34,156 bases of DNA from Acidimicrobiales bacterium (GTDB lineage: Bacteria > Actinomycetota > Acidimicrobiia > Acidimicrobiales > DASWMK01), in the NCBI GenBank assembly GCA_036399815.1, contig DASWMK010000182.1, positions 1 to 34,156 on the forward strand, read 5' to 3'. This document shows positions 16,209 through 24,262 of the stretch, in pieces. Numbering within the stretch: position 1 is the first letter of the stretch; every line of letters begins with the position of its first letter. Below the pieces are notes generated by a model. The model was not told the DNA's origin and made no database searches. It worked only from the letters and a program-made list of their open reading frames with translations. Both the position numbers and the translations under genes were made by a program.

Positions 16209-16826
16209 GTGCCCCCCGCCAACGGCGCCCGGATCGGCGTGTTCGGCGGCACGTTCGACCCGCCCCACGTCGGGCACCTGGTGACGGCGGTCAACGTCCG
16301 CCACGCGCTCGCCCTCGACGTCGTGCTCCTGGTGGTGGCCAACGAGCCGTGGCAGAAGGTGGGCGCTCGCATCGTGACCCCGGCGGCCGATCGGTTGGCC
16401 ATGGTGCGCGCCGCGGTCGGCGAGGTCGACGGCATCGAGGCCAGCGCGATCGAGATCGAGCGGGGCGGCCCGTCGTACACGGCGGACACCCTGGCCGAGC
16501 TGGCCCGCCGGCACCCTGGCGCCGCGCTGTTCCTCGTGCTCGGCAGCGACGCCGCCGCCGGGCTGTCGACCTGGGACCGGGTCGACCAGGTGCGGCGCAT
16601 GGCGACCGTCGTCGTGGTCGACCGGCCCGGCGGTGCCACGCCCGCCCTCGACGGGTGGCGCTGCGAGCGGGTCGAGGTGCCCCGGCTGGAGGTGTCGAGC
16701 ACCGACCTGCGGGCCAGGGTGGCCGACGGCCGCCCGCTCGACTACCTGATCAGCCCGGCCGTCATCGACTGCATCAGGGGGCGGGGGCTGTACGGGTCGC
16801 TGGCGGCCGCCGCCGAGCGGACGTGA
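16209..16826 (+). CDS. nadD: Nicotinate-nucleotide adenylyltransferase
   Basis: This 205-residue enzyme transfers AMP from ATP to nicotinate mononucleotide to make deamido-NAD, a required step of NAD synthesis. The nucleotidyltransferase signature GVFGGTFDPPHVGHL (residues about 9-23) with its HxGH-type ATP site is complete, as are GSDAAAGLSTWDR, the late SSTDLRARVADGRPL motif and YLISPAVIDCI. GTG 16209 begins six residues before the core strand, and an out-of-frame GTG lies two bases earlier. The stop overlaps the next gene as GTGA. The order nadD, LytR_C protein, rsfS is common in actinobacteria, and this supports all three calls. Confidence 0.95.
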   Translation: MPPANGARIGVFGGTFDPPHVGHLVTAVNVRHALALDVVLLVVANEPWQKVGARIVTPAADRLAMVRAAVGEVDGIEASAIEIERGGPSYTADTLAELARRHPGAALFLVLGSDAAAGLSTWDRVDQVRRMATVVVVDRPGGATPALDGWRCERVEVPRLEVSSTDLRARVADGRPLDYLISPAVIDCIRGRGLYGSLAAAAERT

Positions 16827-19303
16827 GCGAACCGGAGCCGCCCGACGGCGGCGGCGGGGGCGGCGGGTCGCTCGCCGCCCGCCTCCGCAGCCTGGTCGCC
16901 GCCCTCGACGCCGCCGCCCACCGCGACCGCACCCCGACCCCGAACGGCGAGACCGCGGGCGCGACGGCCGACGCCGACGCCGGCGCCGAGGCGCCGACTG
17001 CGCCCGACGAGCCGCCGCCCGTCGACGCGGCGATCGAGGCGCCGGCTGCGGCCGATGAGTTGCCGTCGGTCGACGCGCCGACCGAGGCGCCGTCCGAGGC
17101 CGACGAGCTGTCGCCCGTCGGCGCGCCGAACGAGCCGCCGCCCGTCGACGCGACGACCGAGGCGCCGTCGGCGGCCGACGAGTTGCCGCCGGTCGACGCG
17201 ACGACCGGGGCGCCGTCCGAGGCCGACGAGCCCCCGCCGGTCGACGCGGCGACCGAGGCGCCGCCCGCGGCCGACGAGTTGCCGCCCGTCGACGCCGCCA
17301 TCGAGGCGCCGCCTGCGCCCGACGAGCTTCCGCCGGTCGATGCGGCCACGGAGGCGCCGGCCGCCGGTGACGAGCTTTCGCCGGTCGACGCCGCCGTTGC
17401 AGTGCCGCCCGCGGCCGACGAGGTTCCGCCGGTCGATGCGGCCACCGATGCGCCGACCGCCGAAACCGGCCCCGCGCCCGTCGATGCGCCGGCGGAGGTG
17501 GACGAGCGTCCGCCGGCCGACGCCGTCGCCGAGGCGCCGTCCCCCGAGCCCGACCTGGCCGAGGCCGAAGCCGCCGTCGAGTCGGCACCGGACGCCGGCG
17601 AGCCCGAGCCGGTCGCGGTCGAGGCGCCCGCGGTCGAGAGCCCGTCCGAGGCGGGCGGGGCTGCACCCGTCGATGCCGCGGCCGGGGCGCGACCCGCCGT
17701 CCCCCAGCCGGACCTGCCCCCTGTCGAGACGGCCGGGGAAGCCCCCGTGGAGGCAGGCGACCCGGAGCCGGCCCAGCCCGGTGTGGCGGCGGCCGAGCCC
17801 GAGCCCGGCGAGGCCGTCGTCGCGGCCGCGCCGCAGGCGGGCGAGCGGGAGCCGGTCGGCATCCCGGCCGAGACGCCGGAGCACCCGACGGACCCGACCG
17901 CTGGCGATGCCGTGCAGCCGGCGCTGTTCGACGCCGCGCCCGTGGCGACGGTCGCCCCGCCGCCCGAGCCGGAACCGGTCCTCGCCCCGGCGGCCCCGCC
18001 CCAGCCGGCCCTCTTCGACGCACCCCCGCCCCCGATCCCGGCCCCCGCCCCGGCCGCGCTGTCGACCGGCGAGCGGGCCAGGCGGCGCAAGCGGCAGCGG
18101 CGGCGCAAGCGGCTGCGCACCGTCGCCTTCCTGCTGACCCTCGTGGTGCTCATCGCCGCCATCCCCGTCCTCGCCGTCTGGGGCGTCCGCACGATCTCGG
18201 AGAGCAACGAGGGCCGGGTCATCGAGCCGGAGACCGACGCCAGCGCGCCCGGCTTCGAGGCCGTCGTCGACCCGACGCCGACCCTCCTCCTCGCCCACGA
18301 GGACGCCGACGGCGGGCTGGCCGGCCTGACGATCCTCGCCCTCGGCCTCGACGACGAGGGCGGCGACGTGTTGTTCGTCCCGACCGGCACGATGGTCGAG
18401 ATCCCGAGCTTCGGCCTCGACCGCCTGTCCGTCGCCTTCGACCGGGGCGGCCTCGACCTCGTCCGCCAGTCGTCGGAGAACCTGCTCGGCATCAGCTTCA
18501 CCGAGGCCGTGCGCATCGACCCGGCCCGGTGGGAGGAGCTGGTCGCGCCGGTGGCGCCCATCCAGGTCGTCAACCCCGACCCGATCGAGGTGGTCGACGA
18601 CGACGGCCGCGTCGACGTCGCCTTCCCGGCTGGCACCATCGACGTCACCGCCGACCAGGTGTCCGAGCTGCTGTCGCTCGAGTCGGTCGACGAGACCCAG
18701 CTGGCCCGGCTCGTCCGCCACCAGGCGTTCTGGGAGGCGTGGCTGGACGCCGTCGCCGCCTCGCCCAGCGCGGACGCCGTGCCCGGCGAGGTGTCGACCG
18801 GGCTCGGCCGGTTCGTGCGGGGCCTGTCGGAGGGCGACGTCGTCTACGAGACGCTGCGGGTCGAGACCATCAGCGCCTCGATCTCCGACGGCGAGGAGGC
18901 CTACCAGGCGGACCGGGACGCCGTCGCCGCCCAGATGAGCGAGATCCTGCCGTTCGCCGCCGCACCGGAGGGCGGCGACCGGGCGAGGGTCCGCATCCTG
19001 AACGGGACCGGCGAGCCCGGCCTGGCCCAGTCGGTGACCTCGGTGCTGGTGCCGGCGGGGGCCGAGATCACCGTCGTCGGCAACGCCGACACCTTCGACT
19101 ACGACACCACCCAGGTCGTGTTCTACGACCAGGCCGAGGAGGCCGTCGCCGAGCGCCTGCGGGACGCGCTGGGGGTGGGCGAGGTGGTGTTCAGTCGCGT
19201 CCCGAACGACGCGGTGGACGTTACGGTGGTGGTCGGCAGCGACTTCGAGCCGCCCGCCGCAGAGGACGGCGCCGACGAGGCAGGGAGCGATTCCACTGGT
19301 TGA
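16823..19303 (+). CDS. Membrane protein with Pro/Ala/Glu repeats, degenerate LCP-like and LytR_C regions
   Basis: This 826-residue protein has four parts. Residues 1-56 are Gly- and Ala-rich. About 57-232 carry a 16-residue periodic repeat (APPAADELPPVDAATE type), and to about 420 the sequence stays Pro/Ala/Glu-rich and disordered. Basic RRRKRQRRRKRLR then precedes one membrane helix (about 433-455), leaving the long repeat in the cytoplasm. The outer part shows LCP-like landmarks (TLLLAHEDADGGLAGLTIL, FVPTGTMVEIPSFGLDRL, LVRQSSENLLGISFTEAVRI) but no Arg/Asp catalytic signature, then a LytR_C domain from about 722 (RVRILNGTGEPGLAQSV). Active LCP enzymes attach glycopolymers to the wall; this one probably only binds or regulates. 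The GTG at 16823 overlaps the nadD stop. Confidence 0.85.
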   Translation: MSEPEPPDGGGGGGGSLAARLRSLVAALDAAAHRDRTPTPNGETAGATADADAGAEAPTAPDEPPPVDAAIEAPAAADELPSVDAPTEAPSEADELSPVGAPNEPPPVDATTEAPSAADELPPVDATTGAPSEADEPPPVDAATEAPPAADELPPVDAAIEAPPAPDELPPVDAATEAPAAGDELSPVDAAVAVPPAADEVPPVDAATDAPTAETGPAPVDAPAEVDERPPADAVAEAPSPEPDLAEAEAAVESAPDAGEPEPVAVEAPAVESPSEAGGAAPVDAAAGARPAVPQPDLPPVETAGEAPVEAGDPEPAQPGVAAAEPEPGEAVVAAAPQAGEREPVGIPAETPEHPTDPTAGDAVQPALFDAAPVATVAPPPEPEPVLAPAAPPQPALFDAPPPPIPAPAPAALSTGERARRRKRQRRRKRLRTVAFLLTLVVLIAAIPVLAVWGVRTISESNEGRVIEPETDASAPGFEAVVDPTPTLLLAHEDADGGLAGLTILALGLDDEGGDVLFVPTGTMVEIPSFGLDRLSVAFDRGGLDLVRQSSENLLGISFTEAVRIDPARWEELVAPVAPIQVVNPDPIEVVDDDGRVDVAFPAGTIDVTADQVSELLSLESVDETQLARLVRHQAFWEAWLDAVAASPSADAVPGEVSTGLGRFVRGLSEGDVVYETLRVETISASISDGEEAYQADRDAVAAQMSEILPFAAAPEGGDRARVRILNGTGEPGLAQSVTSVLVPAGAEITVVGNADTFDYDTTQVVFYDQAEEAVAERLRDALGVGEVVFSRVPNDAVDVTVVVGSDFEPPAAEDGADEAGSDSTG
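16991..17510 (+). repeat. In-frame 48-bp (16-residue) tandem coding repeat
   Basis: About ten to eleven imperfect units with consensus AP-x-A-A-D-E-L-P-P-V-D-A-A-T-E repeat in one frame; one unit (near 17130-17160) is truncated. The core DELPPVDA is the most constant part. Unit length is 48 bp, so copy-number changes keep the frame. Such acidic Pro/Ala segments are disordered spacers. Confidence 0.8.
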
Positions 19304-19346
19304 CGGAGCGAGGGGGACCGGTCGCACCGACCGCTCCCACGAGTGG

Positions 19347-19709
19347 GTGGTCGTGGCGGCCAGGGCGGCGGCCGACAAGCAGGGAGCGGACACCCTGGTG
19401 CTGGAGGTCGGTGAGGTGCTCGCCATCACCGACTGGTTCGTGATCACGAGCGGTCGCAACCCGCGGCAGGTGCGGACGATCGCCGAGGAGGTCGAGGAGC
19501 AGATCACCGTCCGGGGCGGCCCGAAGCCCCTCCGGATCGAGGGCCTCGACGACCGCCGCTGGGTGCTCCTCGACTACGGCCCGTTCGTCGTGCACGTCTT
19601 CCTCGACGAGGCCCGGGCCTACTACGAGCTCGAGCGCCTCTGGCGCGACGTCCCCCGCCTGGACTGGGCCGGCGACGACGCGCTCGCCGAGGCGGCCGCC
19701 GCCGAGTAG
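19347..19709 (+). CDS. rsfS: Ribosome silencing factor RsfS
   Basis: This 120-residue protein binds ribosomal protein uL14 on the large subunit and blocks subunit joining in starvation. The family core is complete: ADKQGADTLVLEVGEVLAIT (8-27), DWFVITSGRNPRQVRTIAEE, LDDRRWVLLDYGPFVVHVFL and the C-terminal YYELERLWRDVP. The start is uncertain. GTG 19347 is the first canonical in-frame start but cuts the usual N-terminal helix and has no ribosome site close by. The frame stays open and homologous-looking upstream (RSHEWVVVAARAA), where only non-canonical ATT 19290 or CTG 19296 could serve, the former after an AGGGAG run. It is the third gene of the nadD block. Confidence 0.93.
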   Translation: MVVAARAAADKQGADTLVLEVGEVLAITDWFVITSGRNPRQVRTIAEEVEEQITVRGGPKPLRIEGLDDRRWVLLDYGPFVVHVFLDEARAYYELERLWRDVPRLDWAGDDALAEAAAAE

Positions 19710-19727
19710 CCGCGGCCGTCCGGGTCC

Positions 19728-21869
19728 TCAGACGGCCTGGACGACCACCACCGCGACGTCATCGTCGAGCACCCCGTCGGCGAAGGCGCGCACGCTGTCG
19801 TCGATGGCGTCGGCGATCGCCTCGGCGTCCTGCCCGGCGAGGCCGCTCAGCAGCGCGGCCAGCCGCTCGTCGTCGTAGAAGTCACCGCCGCGGTCGCGGG
19901 CCTCGAGCACCCCGTCGGTGACCACCACCAGCGTGGCGCCCGGGCGCAGCTCGACGAGGCTCGGCGTGAACTCCACGTCGGCGACGACCCCGAGCAGCGG
20001 GTTGCGCGCCGCGGCCGGGGTGACGGTGCCGTCCGGGTCGAGCACGAGGGGCGGCGGGTGGCCCGCGCCCACCAGCTCGACGGTGGTCGGCTCGCCGTCG
20101 CCCGCCGGGTGCACGAGGGCGAAGACCGCGGTGCAGAAGCGGGAGTCGTCGACGTCGGCGAGGACGTTGGCGTTCACCTCGGCGGCGATGGCCGCCGGCC
20201 CGTACCCCGCCCTGGCCAGCGCCCGTGACGTGTACCGGACCTGGGCGTTGAGTGCCGCCGCCGACGGCCCCCGCCCGCAGACGTCGCCGACCACCAGCAG
20301 CCAGCGACGGTCCTCGAGCGGCACGAAGTCGTAGAAGTCGCCGCCGACGGCGACCCCCTCCCCGGCGGCGCGGTAGCGGGCCGCCACCTCCACGCCGCGC
20401 AGGGCCGGCGGCGGCAGGGGCGCGAGGCCGGCCTGGAGCGCGTCGGCGATCGTCCGCGCCCGCCCGTAGAGCAGCGCCCGCTCCAGCGCGGACGCCGCCT
20501 GCGCGGCGAACGCCTGGAGGAGGACGTCGTCGCCGTCGGTCGCCCTCCGGTCGCCGGCCCACGCCCACACGAGCACGCCGAGCACCTGTCCGTGGGCGAT
20601 GAGGGGGACGTACGTGACGGTCCTGCGGGCGCCGTCGTGGACGGTCAGCGCCCGGCGGGACCGGACCGCCTCCGCCATGGGCACGCCGTCGGCGCCGAGC
20701 GGGACCGTCCGGCGGGCCGCCTCGCCCGCGTCGCCGACGGCCTCGACGACCCGAACCTCGTGGGCGCCGTGGTCGACCACGGCCAGCACGCCCGCGCTCG
20801 CGCCGACGGCGGGGACGCTCTCCTGGAGGACCCCGCGGCCCACGTCCTCGACGGTGGCCGCGGCCACGAGCCGGGCGGCCGACCGCTGGAGCTGCTGGGT
20901 GCGGTCCGCCGCCCGCCTGGCCTGGTCGAACAGGCGGGCGTTGTCGGCCGCCGTCGCCGCCCGCTCGGCCAGCTCCTCGGCGAGCAGCAAGGCGTCGCCC
21001 TCGAGCTCCCGGCCGCCGCCGACGCTCAGCCCGAGCACCCCGATCACCCGGCCCCGGGCCACGAGCGGGACGGCCAGGCCTGCCTCGACATCGAGCTCGC
21101 GCAGCAGGCGCAGGTGCTCCTCGTCGTCGGCGAGCGCCGACAGCACGTCGTCCGACATGGGGGCGAGGAGCTGCGACTGGCCGGTGGCGATGGCGGCGCC
21201 GAGCCCCAGCGGGCCGGCCCGCAGCGGATACCGGTCGAACACCGTCGCCGCCGCCCGCTCCCGGCGGCGGTCGACGTGGCGGACGGCGGCGACCCGGTAG
21301 GTCCCGTCGGCCTCGACGGTGAACAGGATGGCCCCGTCGGCGATGCGGGGGACGGCCAGCTCGACCAGCCGGGAGAGGGTCTCGCCGAGCTCGAGCGACT
21401 CGGCCAGCACGGCGGACGCGTCCGCGAGGAAGGCGAGGCGGGCCATGGCCTGCTCCCGCTCGACCTCGGCCAGCTTGCGGTCGGTGACGTCGACGACGCA
21501 GCCGATCGTCCCGGTGACGTTCCCCGCCGCGTCGAGGGTGACGTCGCCTCGCCCCTGGATCCAGCGCACGGTGCCGTCCGGCCACACGATGCGGTGGTCC
21601 ATCGTGTACGGGCGGGCCTCGGCGACGGCGGCCCGCACCGCCGACTGCACGGCCTCCCGCTCGTCGGGGTGGAGGCGCGAGACATAGGCCTCGTAGGTCC
21701 CGTCGAACCCGCCCGGCGGGAACCCGAAGATCTCCTCCAGCCGCGCGTCCCACTCGACCCGCCCGCTCGCCATGTCCCACTGCCACGTCCCCATCCGGCC
21801 GGCGTCGAGCGCCAGCCGCAGGTGGTCGTCGCGGGCCCCTCGCTCGGTGGCGGGGGTGGGAGACGTCAC
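19728..21869 (-). CDS. PAS-GAF-GAF sensor with SpoIIE-type PP2C phosphatase domain
   Basis: This 713-residue soluble sensor phosphatase has a PAS domain (about 15-135; GTWQWDMASGRVEWD, RIVWPDGTVRWIQGRGDV), a first GAF (about 150-315), a second GAF (about 330-475) and a SpoIIE/RsbU-type PP2C domain (about 490-713). The phosphatase keeps the metal-binding Asp residues in VGGDFYDFVPLEDRRW (about 507-522), VVGDVCGRGPSAA and the terminal DDDVAVVVVQ. Such proteins dephosphorylate anti-anti-sigma factors and so release an alternative sigma factor after a signal. No anti-sigma or STAS gene is near; a sigma factor gene lies at 13982-14818, but a link is speculative. GTG 21869 follows a CAGGAT box by 7 nt, and the gene converges on rsfS. 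Confidence 0.93.
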   Translation of the reverse strand: MTSPTPATERGARDDHLRLALDAGRMGTWQWDMASGRVEWDARLEEIFGFPPGGFDGTYEAYVSRLHPDEREAVQSAVRAAVAEARPYTMDHRIVWPDGTVRWIQGRGDVTLDAAGNVTGTIGCVVDVTDRKLAEVEREQAMARLAFLADASAVLAESLELGETLSRLVELAVPRIADGAILFTVEADGTYRVAAVRHVDRRRERAAATVFDRYPLRAGPLGLGAAIATGQSQLLAPMSDDVLSALADDEEHLRLLRELDVEAGLAVPLVARGRVIGVLGLSVGGGRELEGDALLLAEELAERAATAADNARLFDQARRAADRTQQLQRSAARLVAAATVEDVGRGVLQESVPAVGASAGVLAVVDHGAHEVRVVEAVGDAGEAARRTVPLGADGVPMAEAVRSRRALTVHDGARRTVTYVPLIAHGQVLGVLVWAWAGDRRATDGDDVLLQAFAAQAASALERALLYGRARTIADALQAGLAPLPPPALRGVEVAARYRAAGEGVAVGGDFYDFVPLEDRRWLLVVGDVCGRGPSAAALNAQVRYTSRALARAGYGPAAIAAEVNANVLADVDDSRFCTAVFALVHPAGDGEPTTVELVGAGHPPPLVLDPDGTVTPAAARNPLLGVVADVEFTPSLVELRPGATLVVVTDGVLEARDRGGDFYDDERLAALLSGLAGQDAEAIADAIDDSVRAFADGVLDDDVAVVVVQAV

Positions 21870-21915
21870 GCCCCGAATCCTGCCGCGCGCGAGGGCACGC
21901 GAGGGCGACGGGCGG

Positions 21916-22602
21916 TCAATCGCCCATGCCGTCGAGCCAGGCGAGCGCGAGGTCGACGACGTGGAGGGGGACGGCGTGCCCGCCGGGGAACTCCTCGTAG
22001 CGCACGTCCAGGCCGGACTCCCGCAGCAGGCGGGCGACCCGGCGGCCGCAGCGGTCGATCGGCAGCACCCGGTCGGCCACGCCGTGGGAGACGAACACCC
22101 GGGGCGACCCGCGCACGGTGGCCGGCGCGGCGAAGCCCGGCGAGAAGGCGACGAGGGACGGGAACAGGTCGCCGTTCGTCAGGCCGAGGGAGAGGGCGTA
22201 GGAGGCGCCGTCGGAGAACCCGCCGATGGCGACCCGGTCGGCGGCCACGGCGTACCGCTCGAACGTGTCGGCCAGGCCGGCGTCGATGCGGGCCGCGTCG
22301 GGGCCGAAGCCGCCGACGAGCAGGTCCCAGGTGGCGGCGCCCGAGTCGGGCGCGAGGACGATCAGGCCGGCGTCGTCCAGCCGGGCGCCGAGGAGGTCGA
22401 CGGCCTGGCGGGCGCGGCCGCCCGCGCCGTGGAGGAGCACGATGAGCCCGCGAGGGTCGGGCGGGACGTAGCGCAGCCCGACGGGGAGGCCGCCGACCTC
22501 GAGCGTGTGCAGCCCGCTGGGTCCGCCGCTCGCCGGCGCGCCGCCACCGGGCCGGGCGCCGAGCCGGCCGTCGCTCGGGTCGCCGCCCCGGTTGCCGCGC
22601 AT
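21916..22602 (-). CDS. Alpha/beta hydrolase, phospholipase/carboxylesterase-like
   Basis: This 228-residue hydrolase has the oxyanion strand LIVLLHGAGGRA, the nucleophile elbow GGFSDGASYAL (Ser in GFSDG), the acid Asp in SHGVADRVLPID and the catalytic His in FPGGHAVPLHVV. The layout and length match the phospholipase/carboxylesterase or dienelactone-hydrolase-like group. The substrate is unknown, and no signal peptide is clear. I use ATG 22602; GTG 22635 directly after the upstream stop would add 11 Arg/Gly-rich residues and cannot be excluded. The first 35 residues are Gly/Pro-rich linker. Confidence 0.85.
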   Translation of the reverse strand: MRGNRGGDPSDGRLGARPGGGAPASGGPSGLHTLEVGGLPVGLRYVPPDPRGLIVLLHGAGGRARQAVDLLGARLDDAGLIVLAPDSGAATWDLLVGGFGPDAARIDAGLADTFERYAVAADRVAIGGFSDGASYALSLGLTNGDLFPSLVAFSPGFAAPATVRGSPRVFVSHGVADRVLPIDRCGRRVARLLRESGLDVRYEEFPGGHAVPLHVVDLALAWLDGMGD

Positions 22603-22635
22603 CGGGCCCGCTGTACCCCGCCTGCGGCGCTCCAC

Positions 22636-23052
22636 TCAATCCGGGATGGCGAGGTACGCCTCGGTCAACCAGCCGAGGATCTCCTCGTCGAGGTCGTCCG
22701 GGTCGCGGACGTTGACGACGTGGTACCAGCGCCCGCCGTGGGGGATCGGCTTGCGGGTGATCCGGGGGTGGCGCACGACGCGGGGGAGCGAGAACGAGAG
22801 GGCGACCCAGCGCTGCATCGGCCGGAGCTGGGCGAAGGTGCCGGACCGCTTGAGGAAGATGCCGACCGACACGGGCTCGACGTGCACCGGCCCGACGCCG
22901 GCCAGGTGGGCCATGACCGCGTCGAACACCGGCCGCTCGTGCGGCGGCCCCGTCGAGAAGTACTCGTCGAGCGACATGGCCGGCGCGCACTCGTGGGTCT
23001 GCCCGCGGCGCGCGAACCGCCGCCCGCACGCCGGGCACTCCCACACCGCCAT
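22636..23052 (-). CDS. DUF5655-type protein with N-terminal zinc-binding motif
   Basis: This 138-residue protein begins with a small zinc-ribbon-like motif, Cys6, Cys9, His20 and Cys22 ([10 protein letters not shown]...THEC), followed from about residue 27 by the DUF5655 region ([45 protein letters not shown]). The function of the family is not known. It ends directly before the esterase frame, so the two are probably one operon. TAGAC lies about 10 nt before the ATG with no ribosome site. Confidence 0.75.
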   Translation of the reverse strand: MAVWECPACGRRFARRGQTHECAPAMSLDEYFSTGPPHERPVFDAVMAHLAGVGPVHVEPVSVGIFLKRSGTFAQLRPMQRWVALSFSLPRVVRHPRITRKPIPHGGRWYHVVNVRDPDDLDEEILGWLTEAYLAIPD

Positions 23053-23089
23053 GCCGACCGTCTACCAGGGCGGGGCGACGGCCCGCCGG

Positions 23090-23278
23090 TCAGGTGGTGG
23101 CGTTGCCGCTGGAGTCGGTGTTCTCGCCGGTGCGGTCGTCGTACGGGGGCACCAGCCCGCCCGGCTCCTCCTCGCCGCCCGGCTGCGGGTTCGGCCCCCG
23201 CGAGGCCCGCCCGCCCGGCTGCACGTCCCGGTTCCCGCCCTCGGGGTTCCGGCCGGGGTCGTCCTTGGTGTCCGACAT
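23090..23278 (-). CDS. Small Gly/Pro/Asp-rich disordered hypothetical protein
   Basis: This 62-residue protein is made almost only of Gly, Pro, Asn, Asp, Glu and Ser, with no hydrophobic core, membrane helix or Cys, so it is expected to be disordered. I accept it as a gene because AGAGGAGGAG, containing a perfect AGGAGG (23288-23283), stands just before its ATG, one of the best ribosome sites in the window. No homologue or role is recognised. Confidence 0.7.
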   Translation of the reverse strand: MSDTKDDPGRNPEGGNRDVQPGGRASRGPNPQPGGEEEPGGLVPPYDDRTGENTDSSGNATT

Positions 23279-23387
23279 CGCTCCTCCTCTGGGTAGGGCG
23301 ATGCCGGTGGCGTACCCACGGGGGCGCCGCGGCAGGCGTCGACCTGTCGTGCCGACGACCCGCCACGGCGCCCACGCGAGCGGACGG

Positions 23388-23810
23388 TCAGCAGGCGTAG
23401 GTGCTGCCGCGCGTGCCGTCCCGGTAGTCGAGCAGGCTGTCGCTGACCCACCCGGACACGCCCGTGGTCGTGTCGCGGAGGTAGGTCCACGTGCTCCACC
23501 CGTTCACCGTGTCGCCCACGGCCCAGCAGTGGTAGTCCACGTTGTGGGTCAGCTGGCCCTGGCCGAGCGCCGTGCACGAGGTGTGCGGGCCCGTCCTGAT
23601 GTAGACGCCGCTGGCGTCGAAGAACTGCCCCGCGCGGGGGTCGAGGTTCGAGTGCGCATGGGTGCAGCTGCGGGTGCCGGCACCGTCGGCGGTCGCCGCC
23701 GCCTTGGCGCCCGTCGGCCGCGGCTGGCCGGCGTCGGCCGGCACGACGAGCACACCGAGCAGCATGGAGGCGGCGGCGAGCGCGCCGAGGACGAGGTTGC
23801 GGAGTCGCAT
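23388..23810 (-). CDS. Small secreted SH3-like (bacterial SH3-type) protein
   Basis: This 140-residue protein has a Sec signal peptide (MRLRNLVLGALAAASMLLGV, then VVPADAG with likely cleavage after ADA near residue 27). The mature part resembles a bacterial SH3-type domain: GVYIRTGPHTSC at about 73-84, DYHCWAVGDTVNGWSTWTYL and GVSGWVSDSLLDYR. Four Cys residues could form disulfides outside the cell. Such domains bind peptidoglycan or act as host- or toxin-like secreted modules; no enzyme domain is present. I chose ATG 23810, preceded by AAGGGGGG; an upstream frame start (23864) would precede the signal peptide. Two inverted repeats lie upstream. Confidence 0.85.
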   Translation of the reverse strand: MRLRNLVLGALAAASMLLGVLVVPADAGQPRPTGAKAAATADGAGTRSCTHAHSNLDPRAGQFFDASGVYIRTGPHTSCTALGQGQLTHNVDYHCWAVGDTVNGWSTWTYLRDTTTGVSGWVSDSLLDYRDGTRGSTYAC

Positions 23811-23849
23811 GAATTCCCCCCTTGACGAGGCGGGGCGAGAGGAAACGTC

Positions 23850-23873
23850 CTGGCGACCGCGCACGATCGCCAG
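23850..23873. promoter_or_regulatory. CTGGCGA-N10-TCGCCAG inverted repeat upstream of the SH3 gene
   Basis: A perfect 7-bp inverted repeat with 10-nt spacer lies 40 nt upstream of the secreted SH3 protein start. The half-site spacing of 17 bp fits an operator, or the sequence may fold in the 5' leader. Confidence 0.35.
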
Positions 23874-23941
23874 ACGAGAGGTGGTGCCCGCCGTTCTCCG
23901 CCCGCTCCGCCGCTGGTGTCCGGGCCGACGATTCGCTCGGT

Positions 23942-23963
23942 ACGGGTTTCAGCGTAAACCCGT
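23942..23963. other. Perfect 8-bp stem-loop ACGGGTTT-cagcgt-AAACCCGT
   Basis: An 8-bp perfect stem with a 6-nt loop stands in the divergent gap, about 130 nt from the SH3 gene. It has no T-tract on either side and no upstream gene that would need a terminator, so an operator or recombination-type site is as likely as a terminator. GATTCG occurs on both sides (near 23931 and 23969). Confidence 0.45.
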
Positions 23964-24262
23964 GGGGCGATTCGTCAAGCCGTCAGTGTGAGCGCCGACG
24001 GACGGGTGAGCGTCCGCGGCGACACCGGCGGCACCAGCCGGCGCGCGGCGACCCGCGCCCGCGTTGCCACTCCGTCGGACGTGTCGAGAACTCGGAGCAG
24101 TTTCTCCCGAGCATCTCGACGCCGTAGGGGGAGCTGCGTCCTCGACAGAAAGAGCACGACGATCTAGGGTGCGCGATCCGCGAAGAGCGGCCCGGCCTGC
24201 GGCTGCAATCTGGACAGCTCTTCGATGCACCCAACGTGGTGCCATCCCAGGAGAGGGCGCGC

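Larger units (their letters stand above)
23811..24262. other. 452-base divergent intergenic region with two inverted repeats
   Basis: This gap separates the secreted SH3 gene (minus) from the methyltransferase (plus). It holds two clean inverted repeats (listed separately) and a TAGGGT at 24164-24169 that could be a -10 for the methyltransferase with a leader of about 90 nt. Composition shifts from host-like to somewhat lower G+C across it, so one edge of the downstream cassette is probably here. I see no gene: open frames on both strands lack ribosome sites and recognisable motifs. Confidence 0.5.

Noticed and set aside
16742-19507. Long minus-strand open frames opposite nadD, the LytR_C gene and rsfS
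   Set aside because: They are Arg/Gly-rich mirrors of the Pro/Ala repeat gene; the sense frame has coherent domains.
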